Shown here one piece after another: positions 44,449 to 52,323 of a stretch of 64,000 nucleotides of DNA. The notes beneath the pieces are model-generated. The model was not told the origin of the DNA. It worked only from the letters and a program-made list of their open reading frames with translations, and searched no databases. Made by a program: the position numbers and the translations under genes. Every line of letters begins with the position of its first letter. The stretch's first letter is position 1. The stretch comes from CBDBJL01 sp965206365 (GTDB lineage: Bacteria > Pseudomonadota > Alphaproteobacteria > JABAAW01 > JAHZMA01): NCBI GenBank assembly GCA_965206365.1, contig CBDBJL010000002.1:56800-120799 (forward strand), in the 5' to 3' direction.

Positions 44449-46602
44449 ATGAACAAGTTGAGAGTCACTATTGGATTTCGAACTTCTGTATCACTGACTG
44501 TGATTTTTTCTTCTATTTTAGTAGGAGTTATGATTGCTAGTGTTTCTTATTTTAAGATGCGTTTGATTCTTAAGGATCGAGAATATGAATATTTGAATCG
44601 GTATATTGATAATTATCAGCAATATTTGCAAGTATCTTTGGGTGATTTAGAAGATAGGGTGATTAATTTTTATGGTTCATTGTTTTATAATCATTCTGAG
44701 ACTGAAGAGGCTGAAGATGCTAATTATGAGGAAAATATATTTTATCATTTTGCAGTAGAAGAAAAATTATTGGATTTTTTGTTTGTTGATTTACAAGGAA
44801 ATATCCAATATTCGGCATTGGGAACTGATTTTTTAGGAAAAAATCTAAGGGATGATTTTCCGGATAGTGCATTGACAGGAATGTATAATCGTTTGCTGGT
44901 TTCAGGTGTTTTTGTTGCGGGTATTAGTAGGGATTTGTTGAATCGTAGTGATTTTATAGAATTTGGTGATATTGAAATTTTGGGTGGCGTTAGCGCGCCG
45001 TATCTACCGGTTGTGTCTGTGCATTTTTCCGATATAGGTGAAAGAAAAGGTTTTAATATATTTCTTTATCCAACGAATGTTTTAGGGACTTCTGATGAAA
45101 AAGATGTTCTTGGTTTTGCCACAGGGCAAGTTTATCTTTTTGGCAATGACGGTTTGCTGCGCAGTCGGGGGTATTTGCAAGCAGATACGGATTTATTACA
45201 ATTGCAGGTTCCAGATAAGCTAATTGATATTGTGCGTTCGGCTTCAGACCAAGATGCGGTGGTATCGGCATTTGGTGGTGTATCATCAGAACAAGCGGAA
45301 CCAGATAGTGAGGTTCTCTCTAGAGATAATCTGAATGTTTATGAGCAAAATGGTAAGTTTTACGGCTATCAATATTTTGTACGTGATGAGGTGGATTGGG
45401 GCATTGCTGTTGAGGTCGATGAGAGTGAGATTTTTGCATCGGTGAATGCTATTTTCCAGGTTGTTTGGTTGATTACCCCGTTTAGTATTTTCGTTGTAGC
45501 TGGTTTTGGGGTTTATATTGCACGCAAATATATTCATATTTTGTATCATAATGTTATCGATATGCAAAAATTGGAACAAGGTGATATTGCTGTTCAGATA
45601 CGCCATGTTGAACGCAAAGATGAGTTTGGTACGATTGCACGTGCGATTGAATCTTTTAAGGAATCGTTAAAAGTGAAGGCAAATGTTGAAGAAAGAGAAC
45701 ACAAACAATTGCTGATGCGGAACCAACAAAGGACGGAACTTGAGGAATTAGTGAGTGAATTTAAAGCAAAAATTGTTGGTGTTTTAAATGCAGCGACGTC
45801 TGCGATTAAGAGTTTACAAGAAAAATCTTGTGTGATGCGCGAACGAACGCATCTTGCCAGTGAAGAAACCCAAAAAATTTCTCAGATCATCGATAAAACT
45901 ACCAAAAATATTACAGAAGTAGGTGATATTGTAACGCATATTTTCAATTCAATGGATAATACTACGCAAAAAATGGCACAATCGGAGTCTGGAGCTGAGG
46001 AAACATTGCAAAATGCGGTTAGCGTTGATAAAGCAGCGTTGGGGCTTTCGCACGCCTCAGAGGGTATTGGGTCTATTGTCGAATTAATTCAAGATATCGC
46101 CTCGCAAGTGAATTTACTAGCGTTAAATGCAACTATTGAGGCGGCACGTGCGGGTGAGGCTGGTAGGGGCTTTGCTGTGGTGGCAAATGAAGTGAAAAAT
46201 CTTGCAAAACAAACCACCGATGCGACGGATAGAATTGCAGCTTTAATTGATAATGTTCAAAAATTAAGTAGTGAAGTGGTTAATTTTCTGGATAAGATTA
46301 AAGTTTCAGCAAATGATAATGCATCTAATTTAGCTTCTGTTGGTAAAATTGTACGTATTCAGCGGGATGAAAGTGAAGTGGCGCGCGATCAAGCTCTTTA
46401 TGTTGCTGGAGATGTTAGCCATTTGATGGAATCTTTTATCAAGGTAGATGATGCGAATCGAAATTCAGGTGAATTTTCTGTTGAATTGCAGGAATCATCA
46501 GAAAAAGTGGAATCGTTAATGGTAAGTTTGAACGGGATTGTTGATGATTTTATTGCAACTGCGCAATCACAAAATGCAGTAGAATATTTAGTAAGCAAAT
46601 AA
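44449..46602 (+). CDS. Methyl-accepting chemotaxis protein
   Basis: 717 residues. First membrane helix at about 12-35 (SVSLTVIFSSILVGVMIASV), a long acidic periplasmic sensor domain to about 335, second helix at about 340-362 (VVWLITPFSIFVVAGFGVYI), then a HAMP segment (MQKLEQGDIAVQIRHVERKD, EFGTIARAIESF). The signalling domain has its tip at about 549-585 (NLLALNATIEAARAGEAGRG). The sensor region shares its general plan with the chemoreceptor at the left edge. The ATG at 44449 has GAGAAAGG upstream. The stop is part of the ribosome binding site of the PotD-like gene, so the two are one operon and may sense through that binding protein. Confidence 0.95.
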   Translation: MNKLRVTIGFRTSVSLTVIFSSILVGVMIASVSYFKMRLILKDREYEYLNRYIDNYQQYLQVSLGDLEDRVINFYGSLFYNHSETEEAEDANYEENIFYHFAVEEKLLDFLFVDLQGNIQYSALGTDFLGKNLRDDFPDSALTGMYNRLLVSGVFVAGISRDLLNRSDFIEFGDIEILGGVSAPYLPVVSVHFSDIGERKGFNIFLYPTNVLGTSDEKDVLGFATGQVYLFGNDGLLRSRGYLQADTDLLQLQVPDKLIDIVRSASDQDAVVSAFGGVSSEQAEPDSEVLSRDNLNVYEQNGKFYGYQYFVRDEVDWGIAVEVDESEIFASVNAIFQVVWLITPFSIFVVAGFGVYIARKYIHILYHNVIDMQKLEQGDIAVQIRHVERKDEFGTIARAIESFKESLKVKANVEEREHKQLLMRNQQRTELEELVSEFKAKIVGVLNAATSAIKSLQEKSCVMRERTHLASEETQKISQIIDKTTKNITEVGDIVTHIFNSMDNTTQKMAQSESGAEETLQNAVSVDKAALGLSHASEGIGSIVELIQDIASQVNLLALNATIEAARAGEAGRGFAVVANEVKNLAKQTTDATDRIAALIDNVQKLSSEVVNFLDKIKVSANDNASNLASVGKIVRIQRDESEVARDQALYVAGDVSHLMESFIKVDDANRNSGEFSVELQESSEKVESLMVSLNGIVDDFIATAQSQNAVEYLVSK

Positions 46603-46614
46603 AGGAGAAATGCT

Positions 46615-47685
46615 ATGAATTCAAGATTAACACGTAGGAGATTTTTACGGGATAGTTTGGCAACAACGACGATCTCATTGACATCGTTGCAAACGGTACT
46701 GGCAGCAGGTAAGAAAATTAAATTATACAATTGGGATACTTATATGGGTGAGACCACATTGGCAGATTTTAAAAAGGTAAGTGGTATCGAGGTTGAAGAA
46801 ACTATATTTGATAATGTTAGGAATGCGAGCAAGGAAATCGGCACAGGAAAATCAGGCTACGACCTATTTGTTCCTTCCCATGATGATTTGAAACAATTAA
46901 TTGATGCTCAGGCATTACTACCTTTGAAGCGAAAATGGTTGCCTAATTTTAAGAATTTGGCTCCTGAATGGCAAAGTACAGTTTTTGATGTTAAAAATGC
47001 TCATTCTATTCCCTATATGTGGGGCACACAAGGGATTGGTTACCGCAAAAGCGCGGTTAAAGGGGATATAGGCGATATGGGTGATATGAAATGGGTTTTA
47101 AATTCAGATCGTTATTCAGGGCGGATTGCATGGTTTACCGATGGCGTTAATATGATGCGGTTAGCGCTTGAATATTTAGGAGTGGGCATTAATGCAACTG
47201 ATAAAAAGGCAATTCTTGAAGCTGAGAAATTAATGAGTAAACAGAAAAAACATGTGAAAGTTTTAACAGATGATGAGGGGCAAGATTTACTACTTTCGCG
47301 TGAAATTGATGTTTGCCCAGAATGGAGTGGTGATATTTCGCAGGCGCAACGTGAGGATAATGATATTGATTATGCGATCGCACATAATGGCAGTAGTATT
47401 TGGTATGATTCTTTGGTGATCCCGAAGGATACAGCAAATGCTAGGAATGCTCACGCATTCCTGAATTATATCTTAGATGCAGAAGTTGGGCGCGATATTG
47501 CCGAATATATCGGTTATGCCACTCCTAATCAGGCGGCTTTGAAATTGACGAGCAAGCAGTATCGTGATGATCCGATTCAGTTTCCACCGGCATCACTTGT
47601 GCGCAAATTACCAGTTGTGCAAGCACAAGATCCAAGCTATTATGCATTGGTTGAAGAATCATGGAAAAAAGTTCTTAAAAGTTAG
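46615..47685 (+). CDS. PotD/PotF-like polyamine-type substrate-binding protein, Tat-exported
   Basis: 356 residues. The N-terminus has a twin-arginine signal (LTRRRFLRDS, then LATTTISLTSLQTVLAAG). The mature protein is a periplasmic binding protein of the spermidine/putrescine type: KIKLYNWDTYMGETTLADFK, SGYDLFVPSHDDLKQLID, IPYMWGTQGIGYRKSAVK and ANARNAHAFLNYILDAEVGR. PotD-family members bind polyamines, but related proteins bind other amines or amino acids, so the ligand is open. AAAGGAG lies seven bases before the ATG and overlaps the chemoreceptor stop. There are no potABC permease or ATPase genes alongside, which favours a sensory role with the chemoreceptor or use of a transporter encoded elsewhere. 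Confidence 0.9.
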   Translation: MNSRLTRRRFLRDSLATTTISLTSLQTVLAAGKKIKLYNWDTYMGETTLADFKKVSGIEVEETIFDNVRNASKEIGTGKSGYDLFVPSHDDLKQLIDAQALLPLKRKWLPNFKNLAPEWQSTVFDVKNAHSIPYMWGTQGIGYRKSAVKGDIGDMGDMKWVLNSDRYSGRIAWFTDGVNMMRLALEYLGVGINATDKKAILEAEKLMSKQKKHVKVLTDDEGQDLLLSREIDVCPEWSGDISQAQREDNDIDYAIAHNGSSIWYDSLVIPKDTANARNAHAFLNYILDAEVGRDIAEYIGYATPNQAALKLTSKQYRDDPIQFPPASLVRKLPVVQAQDPSYYALVEESWKKVLKS

Positions 47686-47730
47686 TTTTTGGCTTGATTT
47701 GAGTTTGCTATCTTCAGTTTGGCATTGGGG

Positions 47731-47775
47731 AAGTGTCGGAAAATTGGTTATCTCTGTTTCCGACACTTTATCGTT
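47731..47775 (+). terminator. Terminator between convergent PotD-like gene and pheA
   Basis: A perfect 12-bp stem AAGTGTCGGAAA (47731-47742) and TTTCCGACACTT (47757-47768) with a 14-base loop, then TATCGTTTT. It lies 46 bases after the binding-protein stop. The T tract is broken, so efficiency is uncertain. Confidence 0.7.
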
Positions 47776-47781
47776 TTCGCC

Positions 47782-48642
47782 TTATTGTTTTCGCCAGGGA
47801 TCAGCGTAATATGTTCCTAGAATTCGGTTTTTATGAATAAATTTTTGCAGATCATTCATGGCTTCTTTAATGTGTTCTTCGGCACTATGCCCAGAAAGCT
47901 CAATGTAAAAGCGGGCATCATTGCTGTGATCTAATGCGATATAGCTTTCGATTTTTAAAAGGTTAATATGTCGATGCGCAAATCCTCCCAATGCTTTGTA
48001 AAGTGCAGCGGGCTGGGATTTTAGCTCAAAAATTATGCTGGTAATATAATTTTCACCATGTTTGATCTCAGGGATATTTGCACTTTCGTTGCGCGATAAA
48101 ATTAAAAATCGTGTGGTGTTTCTGGCATCATCTTGGATATTTTCGGCAATAATTTGCAAGCCATGAATTTTGGCAGCGAGTCGTGAGGCAATTGCCGCAG
48201 TGTGTTTTTTTCCTATTTCGGCAATTTCTTTTGCGGCACCGGCGGTATCGGCGTGGGGGATCAGCTGGGCTTGAATTTTTTGCAAATAATTATGACATTG
48301 CGCCAAAGCCTGTGGGTGTGAGAGTACCCGATCGATATCAGGCAATTTTGCCCCTTTTATTCCCAGCAAATGTTGCCGAATAGAAGAAAAAGTTTCACCG
48401 ATAATCGATAGGCTGGTCTCGCCAAGAATATGATGAATTTCAGCAACCCGCCCACCACGTGAATTCTCAATGGGAATAATGGCATAATCAGCCCTACCAG
48501 CTTCGACTGTGGCAAAAGCATCGGAAAAACTAAAACAGGGAATGGTTTCGGCTTTCGGGAATATTTTTGTACAAGTTTGTTGCGAAAATGCACCGGCAAT
48601 GCCTTGAAATGCAATTTTCCCTAAAAAATTATTATCATTCAT
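47782..48642 (-). CDS. pheA: Prephenate dehydratase
   Basis: 286 residues, monofunctional (no chorismate mutase domain). Catalytic domain: IAFQGIAGAFSQQTCTKIFP, ADYAIIPIENSRGGRVAEIH, LSHPQALAQCHNYL and the catalytic TRF motif in DARNTTRFLILSR. A C-terminal ACT domain (IIFELKSQPAALYKALGGFA, INLLKIESYIA) should give feedback control by phenylalanine; the KIESY segment is the usual ESRP-region variant. It overlaps kdsB by 4 bases. Confidence 0.96.
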   Translation of the reverse strand: MNDNNFLGKIAFQGIAGAFSQQTCTKIFPKAETIPCFSFSDAFATVEAGRADYAIIPIENSRGGRVAEIHHILGETSLSIIGETFSSIRQHLLGIKGAKLPDIDRVLSHPQALAQCHNYLQKIQAQLIPHADTAGAAKEIAEIGKKHTAAIASRLAAKIHGLQIIAENIQDDARNTTRFLILSRNESANIPEIKHGENYITSIIFELKSQPAALYKALGGFAHRHINLLKIESYIALDHSNDARFYIELSGHSAEEHIKEAMNDLQKFIHKNRILGTYYADPWRKQ

Positions 48643-49364
48643 TGCATTAATTTTCTAATGGCCTCTAAATCTTCGGCAGTATCTACTCCCAAAGGAATTT
48701 GGTGGGTTAAAAAAGCCTCGATATGCATACCATCTTGTAAAGCGCGTAATTGTTCCAGACGTTCTGTTTTCTCTAGTAAAGTTTGTGGCAGAGTAATAAA
48801 TCGTGCCAAAGCCTTATGGGTAAAAACATAAAGCCCAACATGATGATAGAAAATGGGTGCGTTAAAAGGGATTGGTGTGCGAGAAAAATATAAGGCGCGA
48901 CAATTTTTTTGCCCATTTTCGAAGAGTAGTGCAGCTTTTACGATATTTTCATTGGCAATTTCTTCAGGGCAATCCATAGGGGCAACAGGGGTAGTGATAT
49001 CAGCACCACTATTGCGAGCGGTGATGAAGGCATTTTTGATTGTTTCGGCTGCAATATTGGGCAAATCACCTTGTAGATTCATAATATAATCGATATGATC
49101 GCGTTTTGATCTTTGCAAAGCTTGCCAAATACGATCAGTGCCTGAGGGTAATTCGGGGTCGGTTAAAATGGCGGTTCCCTGATAATCATGAATGCAATCG
49201 ACAATTTCTTGATCCCCTGCGGCAATAACCACATTTGCGCAATCAGCTTCTTGGGCACGCTTCATGGCTTGGACAATCATAGGAATACCATTAATTTCCA
49301 TTAAGGGTTTTCCTGGTAGGCGGTTTGCTGCCATTCGTGCGGGGATAAAAATCATAACCGACAT
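48639..49364 (-). CDS. kdsB: 3-deoxy-manno-octulosonate cytidylyltransferase
   Basis: 241 residues; activates KDO as CMP-KDO for lipopolysaccharide core synthesis, so the organism makes Gram-negative LPS. Visible: MIFIPARMAANRLPGKPLME, VIAAGDQEIVDCI, ILTDPELPSGTDRIWQAL, IMNLQGDLPNI and YHHVGLYVFTHKAL. It is co-directional with pheA and divergent from the cytochrome c gene, an arrangement conserved in alphaproteobacteria. Confidence 0.97.
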   Translation of the reverse strand: MSVMIFIPARMAANRLPGKPLMEINGIPMIVQAMKRAQEADCANVVIAAGDQEIVDCIHDYQGTAILTDPELPSGTDRIWQALQRSKRDHIDYIMNLQGDLPNIAAETIKNAFITARNSGADITTPVAPMDCPEEIANENIVKAALLFENGQKNCRALYFSRTPIPFNAPIFYHHVGLYVFTHKALARFITLPQTLLEKTERLEQLRALQDGMHIEAFLTHQIPLGVDTAEDLEAIRKLMQ

Positions 49365-49470
49365 TTTTTGGTCCTTAATTGTTGAAAAAAGATTGATTTA
49401 TTCTATGCTTAGCGTTATACCCTGTATGTAGCAAGCTATTTTAACGAATTATTTTTTGGTTTTTATAAAA

Positions 49471-50034
49471 ATGAAAGATTCATTATTGTTGAATAAAATT
49501 TTAGCGTCGGTTTTAACTGCGTTGTTTGTTATGTTGATGATTGATTTTTTTGCAGATACATTTTTTTTTGCAGATGATGCTCATCATGATTTGGCTGAAG
49601 GGGAACATTTTTCCTACAATATCGAGGTTGAAGAAGCGATAACGCAAACACAGAAAGTTAGCGATGAGGAACCGGTAATTGCGTCGATATTGGATTTACT
49701 AGCAGGGGCAGATTTAGTTGCCGGTAAAAAAGTGGCTAAAAAATGCACAGCCTGTCATACTTTCAATAAAGGGGGCGTTAATCGGATCGGCCCTAATCAA
49801 TGGGATGTTGTGGCGCGTGCGCGTGGTACAGTGGAAGGGTTTGCCTATTCTGAAGCGGTTTTAGCCAGCGGGGGTGCGTGGGATTATGAATCGCTGAATA
49901 AGTTTCTTTATAATCCTAAGCGTTATCTTCCGGGAACGAAGATGATTTTTACTGGAATTAAGAGTGACCAAGATCGTGCCAATCTAATTTTTTGGTTGCG
50001 TTCGCTTAGTGATAACCCCGTAGCATTGCCGTAA
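49471..50034 (+). CDS. cycM: Membrane-anchored class I cytochrome c (CycM-like)
   Basis: About 187 residues. An N-terminal uncleaved anchor (LLNKILASVLTALFVMLMID) is followed by an acidic linker and a class I cytochrome c domain with the heme site KKCTACHTF and the distal methionine in LPGTKMIFTGIK. It carries electrons in the respiratory chain, typically from the bc1 complex to a cytochrome c oxidase, and would need the ccm machinery encoded earlier in the window. The ATG at 49471 fits the anchor; an upstream TTG at 49456 is less likely. Confidence 0.93.
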   Translation: MKDSLLLNKILASVLTALFVMLMIDFFADTFFFADDAHHDLAEGEHFSYNIEVEEAITQTQKVSDEEPVIASILDLLAGADLVAGKKVAKKCTACHTFNKGGVNRIGPNQWDVVARARGTVEGFAYSEAVLASGGAWDYESLNKFLYNPKRYLPGTKMIFTGIKSDQDRANLIFWLRSLSDNPVALP

Positions 50035-50068
50035 CAATTCCCACTTAGATTTTTATGTTGGCGAGCTT

Positions 50069-51055
50069 ATGGGACAGTTTCAAGCATGGTATTTGCGGCT
50101 CAGAATCAAGTTGATTTTGTTGATTTAACGTGCAGTGATTTGCCTGATTTTGATGATGATGGCCACGAATTTGATGTGACCGTAGCGATTTCGCATAGTA
50201 GCTTGAATTATAAAGATGCGATGGCACTTTTAAATCCTAAATTGATTATCAAAAAATTTCCGATGATTGGTGGAATAGATTTCGCTGGGAAAGTGATTGT
50301 ATCTAAAAATTCTCATTTCTCTATAGGTGATTCTGTTATTTTGAATGGTTTTGGTGTTGGTGAAAAATATTTTGGCGGATTATCGGGCATCGCAAAAGTA
50401 AAATCACAATGGTTGTTAAAATTACCGGAAGGGTTAAGCGCAGAGCAAGCAATGGGGGCTGGTTATACTGCGGCTTTGTGTGTGATGCGTTTAGAGGCTC
50501 TTGGGATTACTCCCCAGAGGGAAAAAATTATTGTCTCTGGTGCCAGCGGTGGTGTGGGGTCGTTTGCTTGTTTCTTGTTGGCACAGGCGGGTTATGAAAT
50601 CGTCGCGATAAGTGTCAAATCACCCGATTATTTGCATAATATCGGCGTTCAAGAAATGATCACTCGCGATGATTTTACCAGGGAACCTTTACGTGCTTTA
50701 ACAAAAACTTTATGGGCTGGAGCGATAGATGTGGTTGGTGGTGATATTTTAGCGCGCATTTTATCAGGAATTCAAGAAAATGGTGTGGTGGTTGCTTGTG
50801 GTTTGGTGCAAGATCAACATTTTACCGGCAATATGATGCCATTTATTTTGCGTGGTGTAAGTTTGGTGGGGATCCATTGTGTTTATTAGTCGATAATTAT
50901 TCGGCAAAGGGCCTGGGATCTGCTAAGGCAGGTTTTGCAAAGGGCTCTTGATTCCTATCATCATATTTATCAAATTGCCCCCATGAAGCATGCAAAAGAA
51001 ATGGCATATTGAAATGATGGCAGAGAAAATACAAGGGCGTGTGGTGTTAGAATGA
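50069..51055 (+). pseudogene. YhdH/acryloyl-CoA reductase-type zinc-free oxidoreductase, broken
   Basis: The middle (50086-50889) is an MDR-family quinone/acryloyl-CoA reductase: SSLNYKDAMALLNPKLIIKK, FPMIGGIDFAGKVI, GAGYTAALCVMRLEALG and the NADP site VSGASGGVGSFACFLLAQAG. It stops early after LVGIHCVY. The missing end follows in other frames: RQRAWDLLRQVLQRALDSYH and beyond, ending after a second shift with EKIQGRVVLE and TGA at 51053-51055. At the 5' end, ATG 50069 gives MGQFQA in a third frame, joining the main frame at 50086 if one base is restored. With about three indels the gene is dead or badly misassembled. Intact homologues have about 325-330 residues. Confidence 0.85.
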
Positions 51056-51192
51056 TCAGTGACTTACGCAATTGTCGTTTTTTTATTAGGATTGGCAAAC
51101 ATTATGGTAAATTCTTTTGCATATATTTTTCTGGCGTGGTAATTCTTTTAGGATTAGTGTTTATGTTTTGGGGACGAGATGATGTCAGTTGA
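51052..51192 (+). CDS. Possible 46-residue single-pass membrane protein
   Basis: A short frame starting at ATG 51052, overlapping the TGA of the broken oxidoreductase (ATGA), and ending inside the first codons of the RDD-family gene. It reads a basic N-terminus (RNCRFFIRIGKHYGK) then one hydrophobic helix (IYFSGVVILLGLVFMFWG). The overlaps with both neighbours look like an operon arrangement, but nothing else supports it. It has no obvious ribosome binding site beyond GTGGTGTTAG. It may equally be chance. Confidence 0.3.
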   Translation: MISDLRNCRFFIRIGKHYGKFFCIYFSGVVILLGLVFMFWGRDDVS

Positions 51193-51601
51193 AATTAATG
51201 AGCTTGTTTATGCCGATGCGGAGGAAAGACTTCTTGCCATTATGGTGGATTATGCGTGTATCCTACTTCTCTGGGTGGTAATATATTTTTTTGCGATCAT
51301 GTTTTTTGAAAATCAACAATTTAAGATTTGGCATAGTTTTTCGATTGAATGGCTTTATTTCAGCTCGCAACATAGCTCATATCGGCGGGCGACTTTGGGG
51401 ATGCGTTGTATGAATTTACGAATTGTTAATATGAATGCCCAGCAAATTACATTGAGAACCGCATCAATACGATATGTTATGAGTGTTGTTTCAATAATGA
51501 TTTTATGGTTAGGGCATTTAATGATGTTTGGTAGTGATTTGAATCAAACGATGTATGATCGAATTGCGGGAACATTGGTGGTAAAAAATCCAACATTATA
51601 G
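51179..51601 (+). CDS. RDD family membrane protein
   Basis: 140 residues. RDD-domain marks: ERLLAIMVDYACILLLWVVI (the first helix with its Arg and Asp), YRRATLGMRCMNLRIVN and the end LNQTMYDRIAGTLVVKN. Two to three membrane helices. The RDD family has no general function; some members are linked to sodium/proton exchange. The start is ATG 51179 or 51182. DUF1636 follows after 11 bases. Confidence 0.85.
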   Translation: MMSVEINELVYADAEERLLAIMVDYACILLLWVVIYFFAIMFFENQQFKIWHSFSIEWLYFSSQHSSYRRATLGMRCMNLRIVNMNAQQITLRTASIRYVMSVVSIMILWLGHLMMFGSDLNQTMYDRIAGTLVVKNPTL

Positions 51602-51612
51602 GCATAAATAAC

Positions 51613-51990
51613 ATGCGTCTAGCACAAGATATTCTCTATATTTGTGTCACCTGTCGCCCTTCGGGGCATGACGAGGCTTTGCCGCGCCCAGGGCAATTAT
51701 TTTTTGAATCTGTGCGGGCAATTGCTTTGAAAGAACAAGAAATTCTTCCGATGAAATGTTTGTTGCAATGTGATCGGCCCTGTGCAGCAGCGATGGTAAA
51801 TGCCTATAAAAATAGTTATTTACTCAGTGAAATTACGCCTATGCAAGGGGTTGCTTTGTTAGAATTTTTTGCCTCTTACGTTACGAGTGCAGATGGGTTT
51901 GTGCCGTTTGGAAAACGCCCGAAAGTGATGCGCGCAAAAGTGAAAGGAAAGATCCCACCTGCGATTGTGATGAATGCAGAGGTTCTATAG
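51613..51990 (+). CDS. DUF1636 family predicted metal-binding protein
   Basis: 125 residues. Cysteine motifs suggest a metal or redox site: IYICVTCRPSG-like start (YICVTCR) and KCLLQCDRPCAAAMVNAYKN. The rest (ITPMQGVALLEFFASYVTSA, DGFVPFGKRPKVMRAKVKG) fits DUF1636, a ferredoxin-like family often found near cobalt or cobalamin genes; no such gene is seen here. Its stop abuts the ATG of the next gene. Confidence 0.85.
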   Translation: MRLAQDILYICVTCRPSGHDEALPRPGQLFFESVRAIALKEQEILPMKCLLQCDRPCAAAMVNAYKNSYLLSEITPMQGVALLEFFASYVTSADGFVPFGKRPKVMRAKVKGKIPPAIVMNAEVL

Positions 51991-52323
51991 ATGCGAGTTT
52001 CGATGGTTTTTGGGCTATTATTCGTATCGATTATGCCAGTTTGGGTCATGAAATTGAATAATTATGGGCAAAATATAGATTATCGGCAAAAAACTCCAGC
52101 ACGGGCTGAGCCCAAAAATTTGTCTGGATTAAGGCGTTACCGTTGTGCGAATGGGATTAATTTTAATTTTGCTAAATGTAAGAGTTTTTTTTTCGTTTGC
52201 GCAGAGGCAAAAAATATCCGTGCGATAACACAAATTATTGTTACGTATCAGGGGGATTGGCAGGGAAGCTCGGCGGTTGCGCTGGATCTGAATTTGGTTT
52301 CGGCTAATTTTTTGCAGCGGTAA
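51991..52323 (+). CDS. Short exported or anchored protein of unknown function upstream of recG
   Basis: 110 residues, not recognised. The N-terminus is a likely signal peptide or anchor (MRVSMVFGLLFVSIMPVWVM). The mature part is basic and has three cysteines in RRYRCANGINFNFAKCKSFF and FVCAEAKNI, which may form a disulfide. Its ATG abuts the DUF1636 stop and its TAA overlaps the recG ATG (TAATG), so it is probably translated as part of this operon. Confidence 0.6.
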   Translation: MRVSMVFGLLFVSIMPVWVMKLNNYGQNIDYRQKTPARAEPKNLSGLRRYRCANGINFNFAKCKSFFFVCAEAKNIRAITQIIVTYQGDWQGSSAVALDLNLVSANFLQR

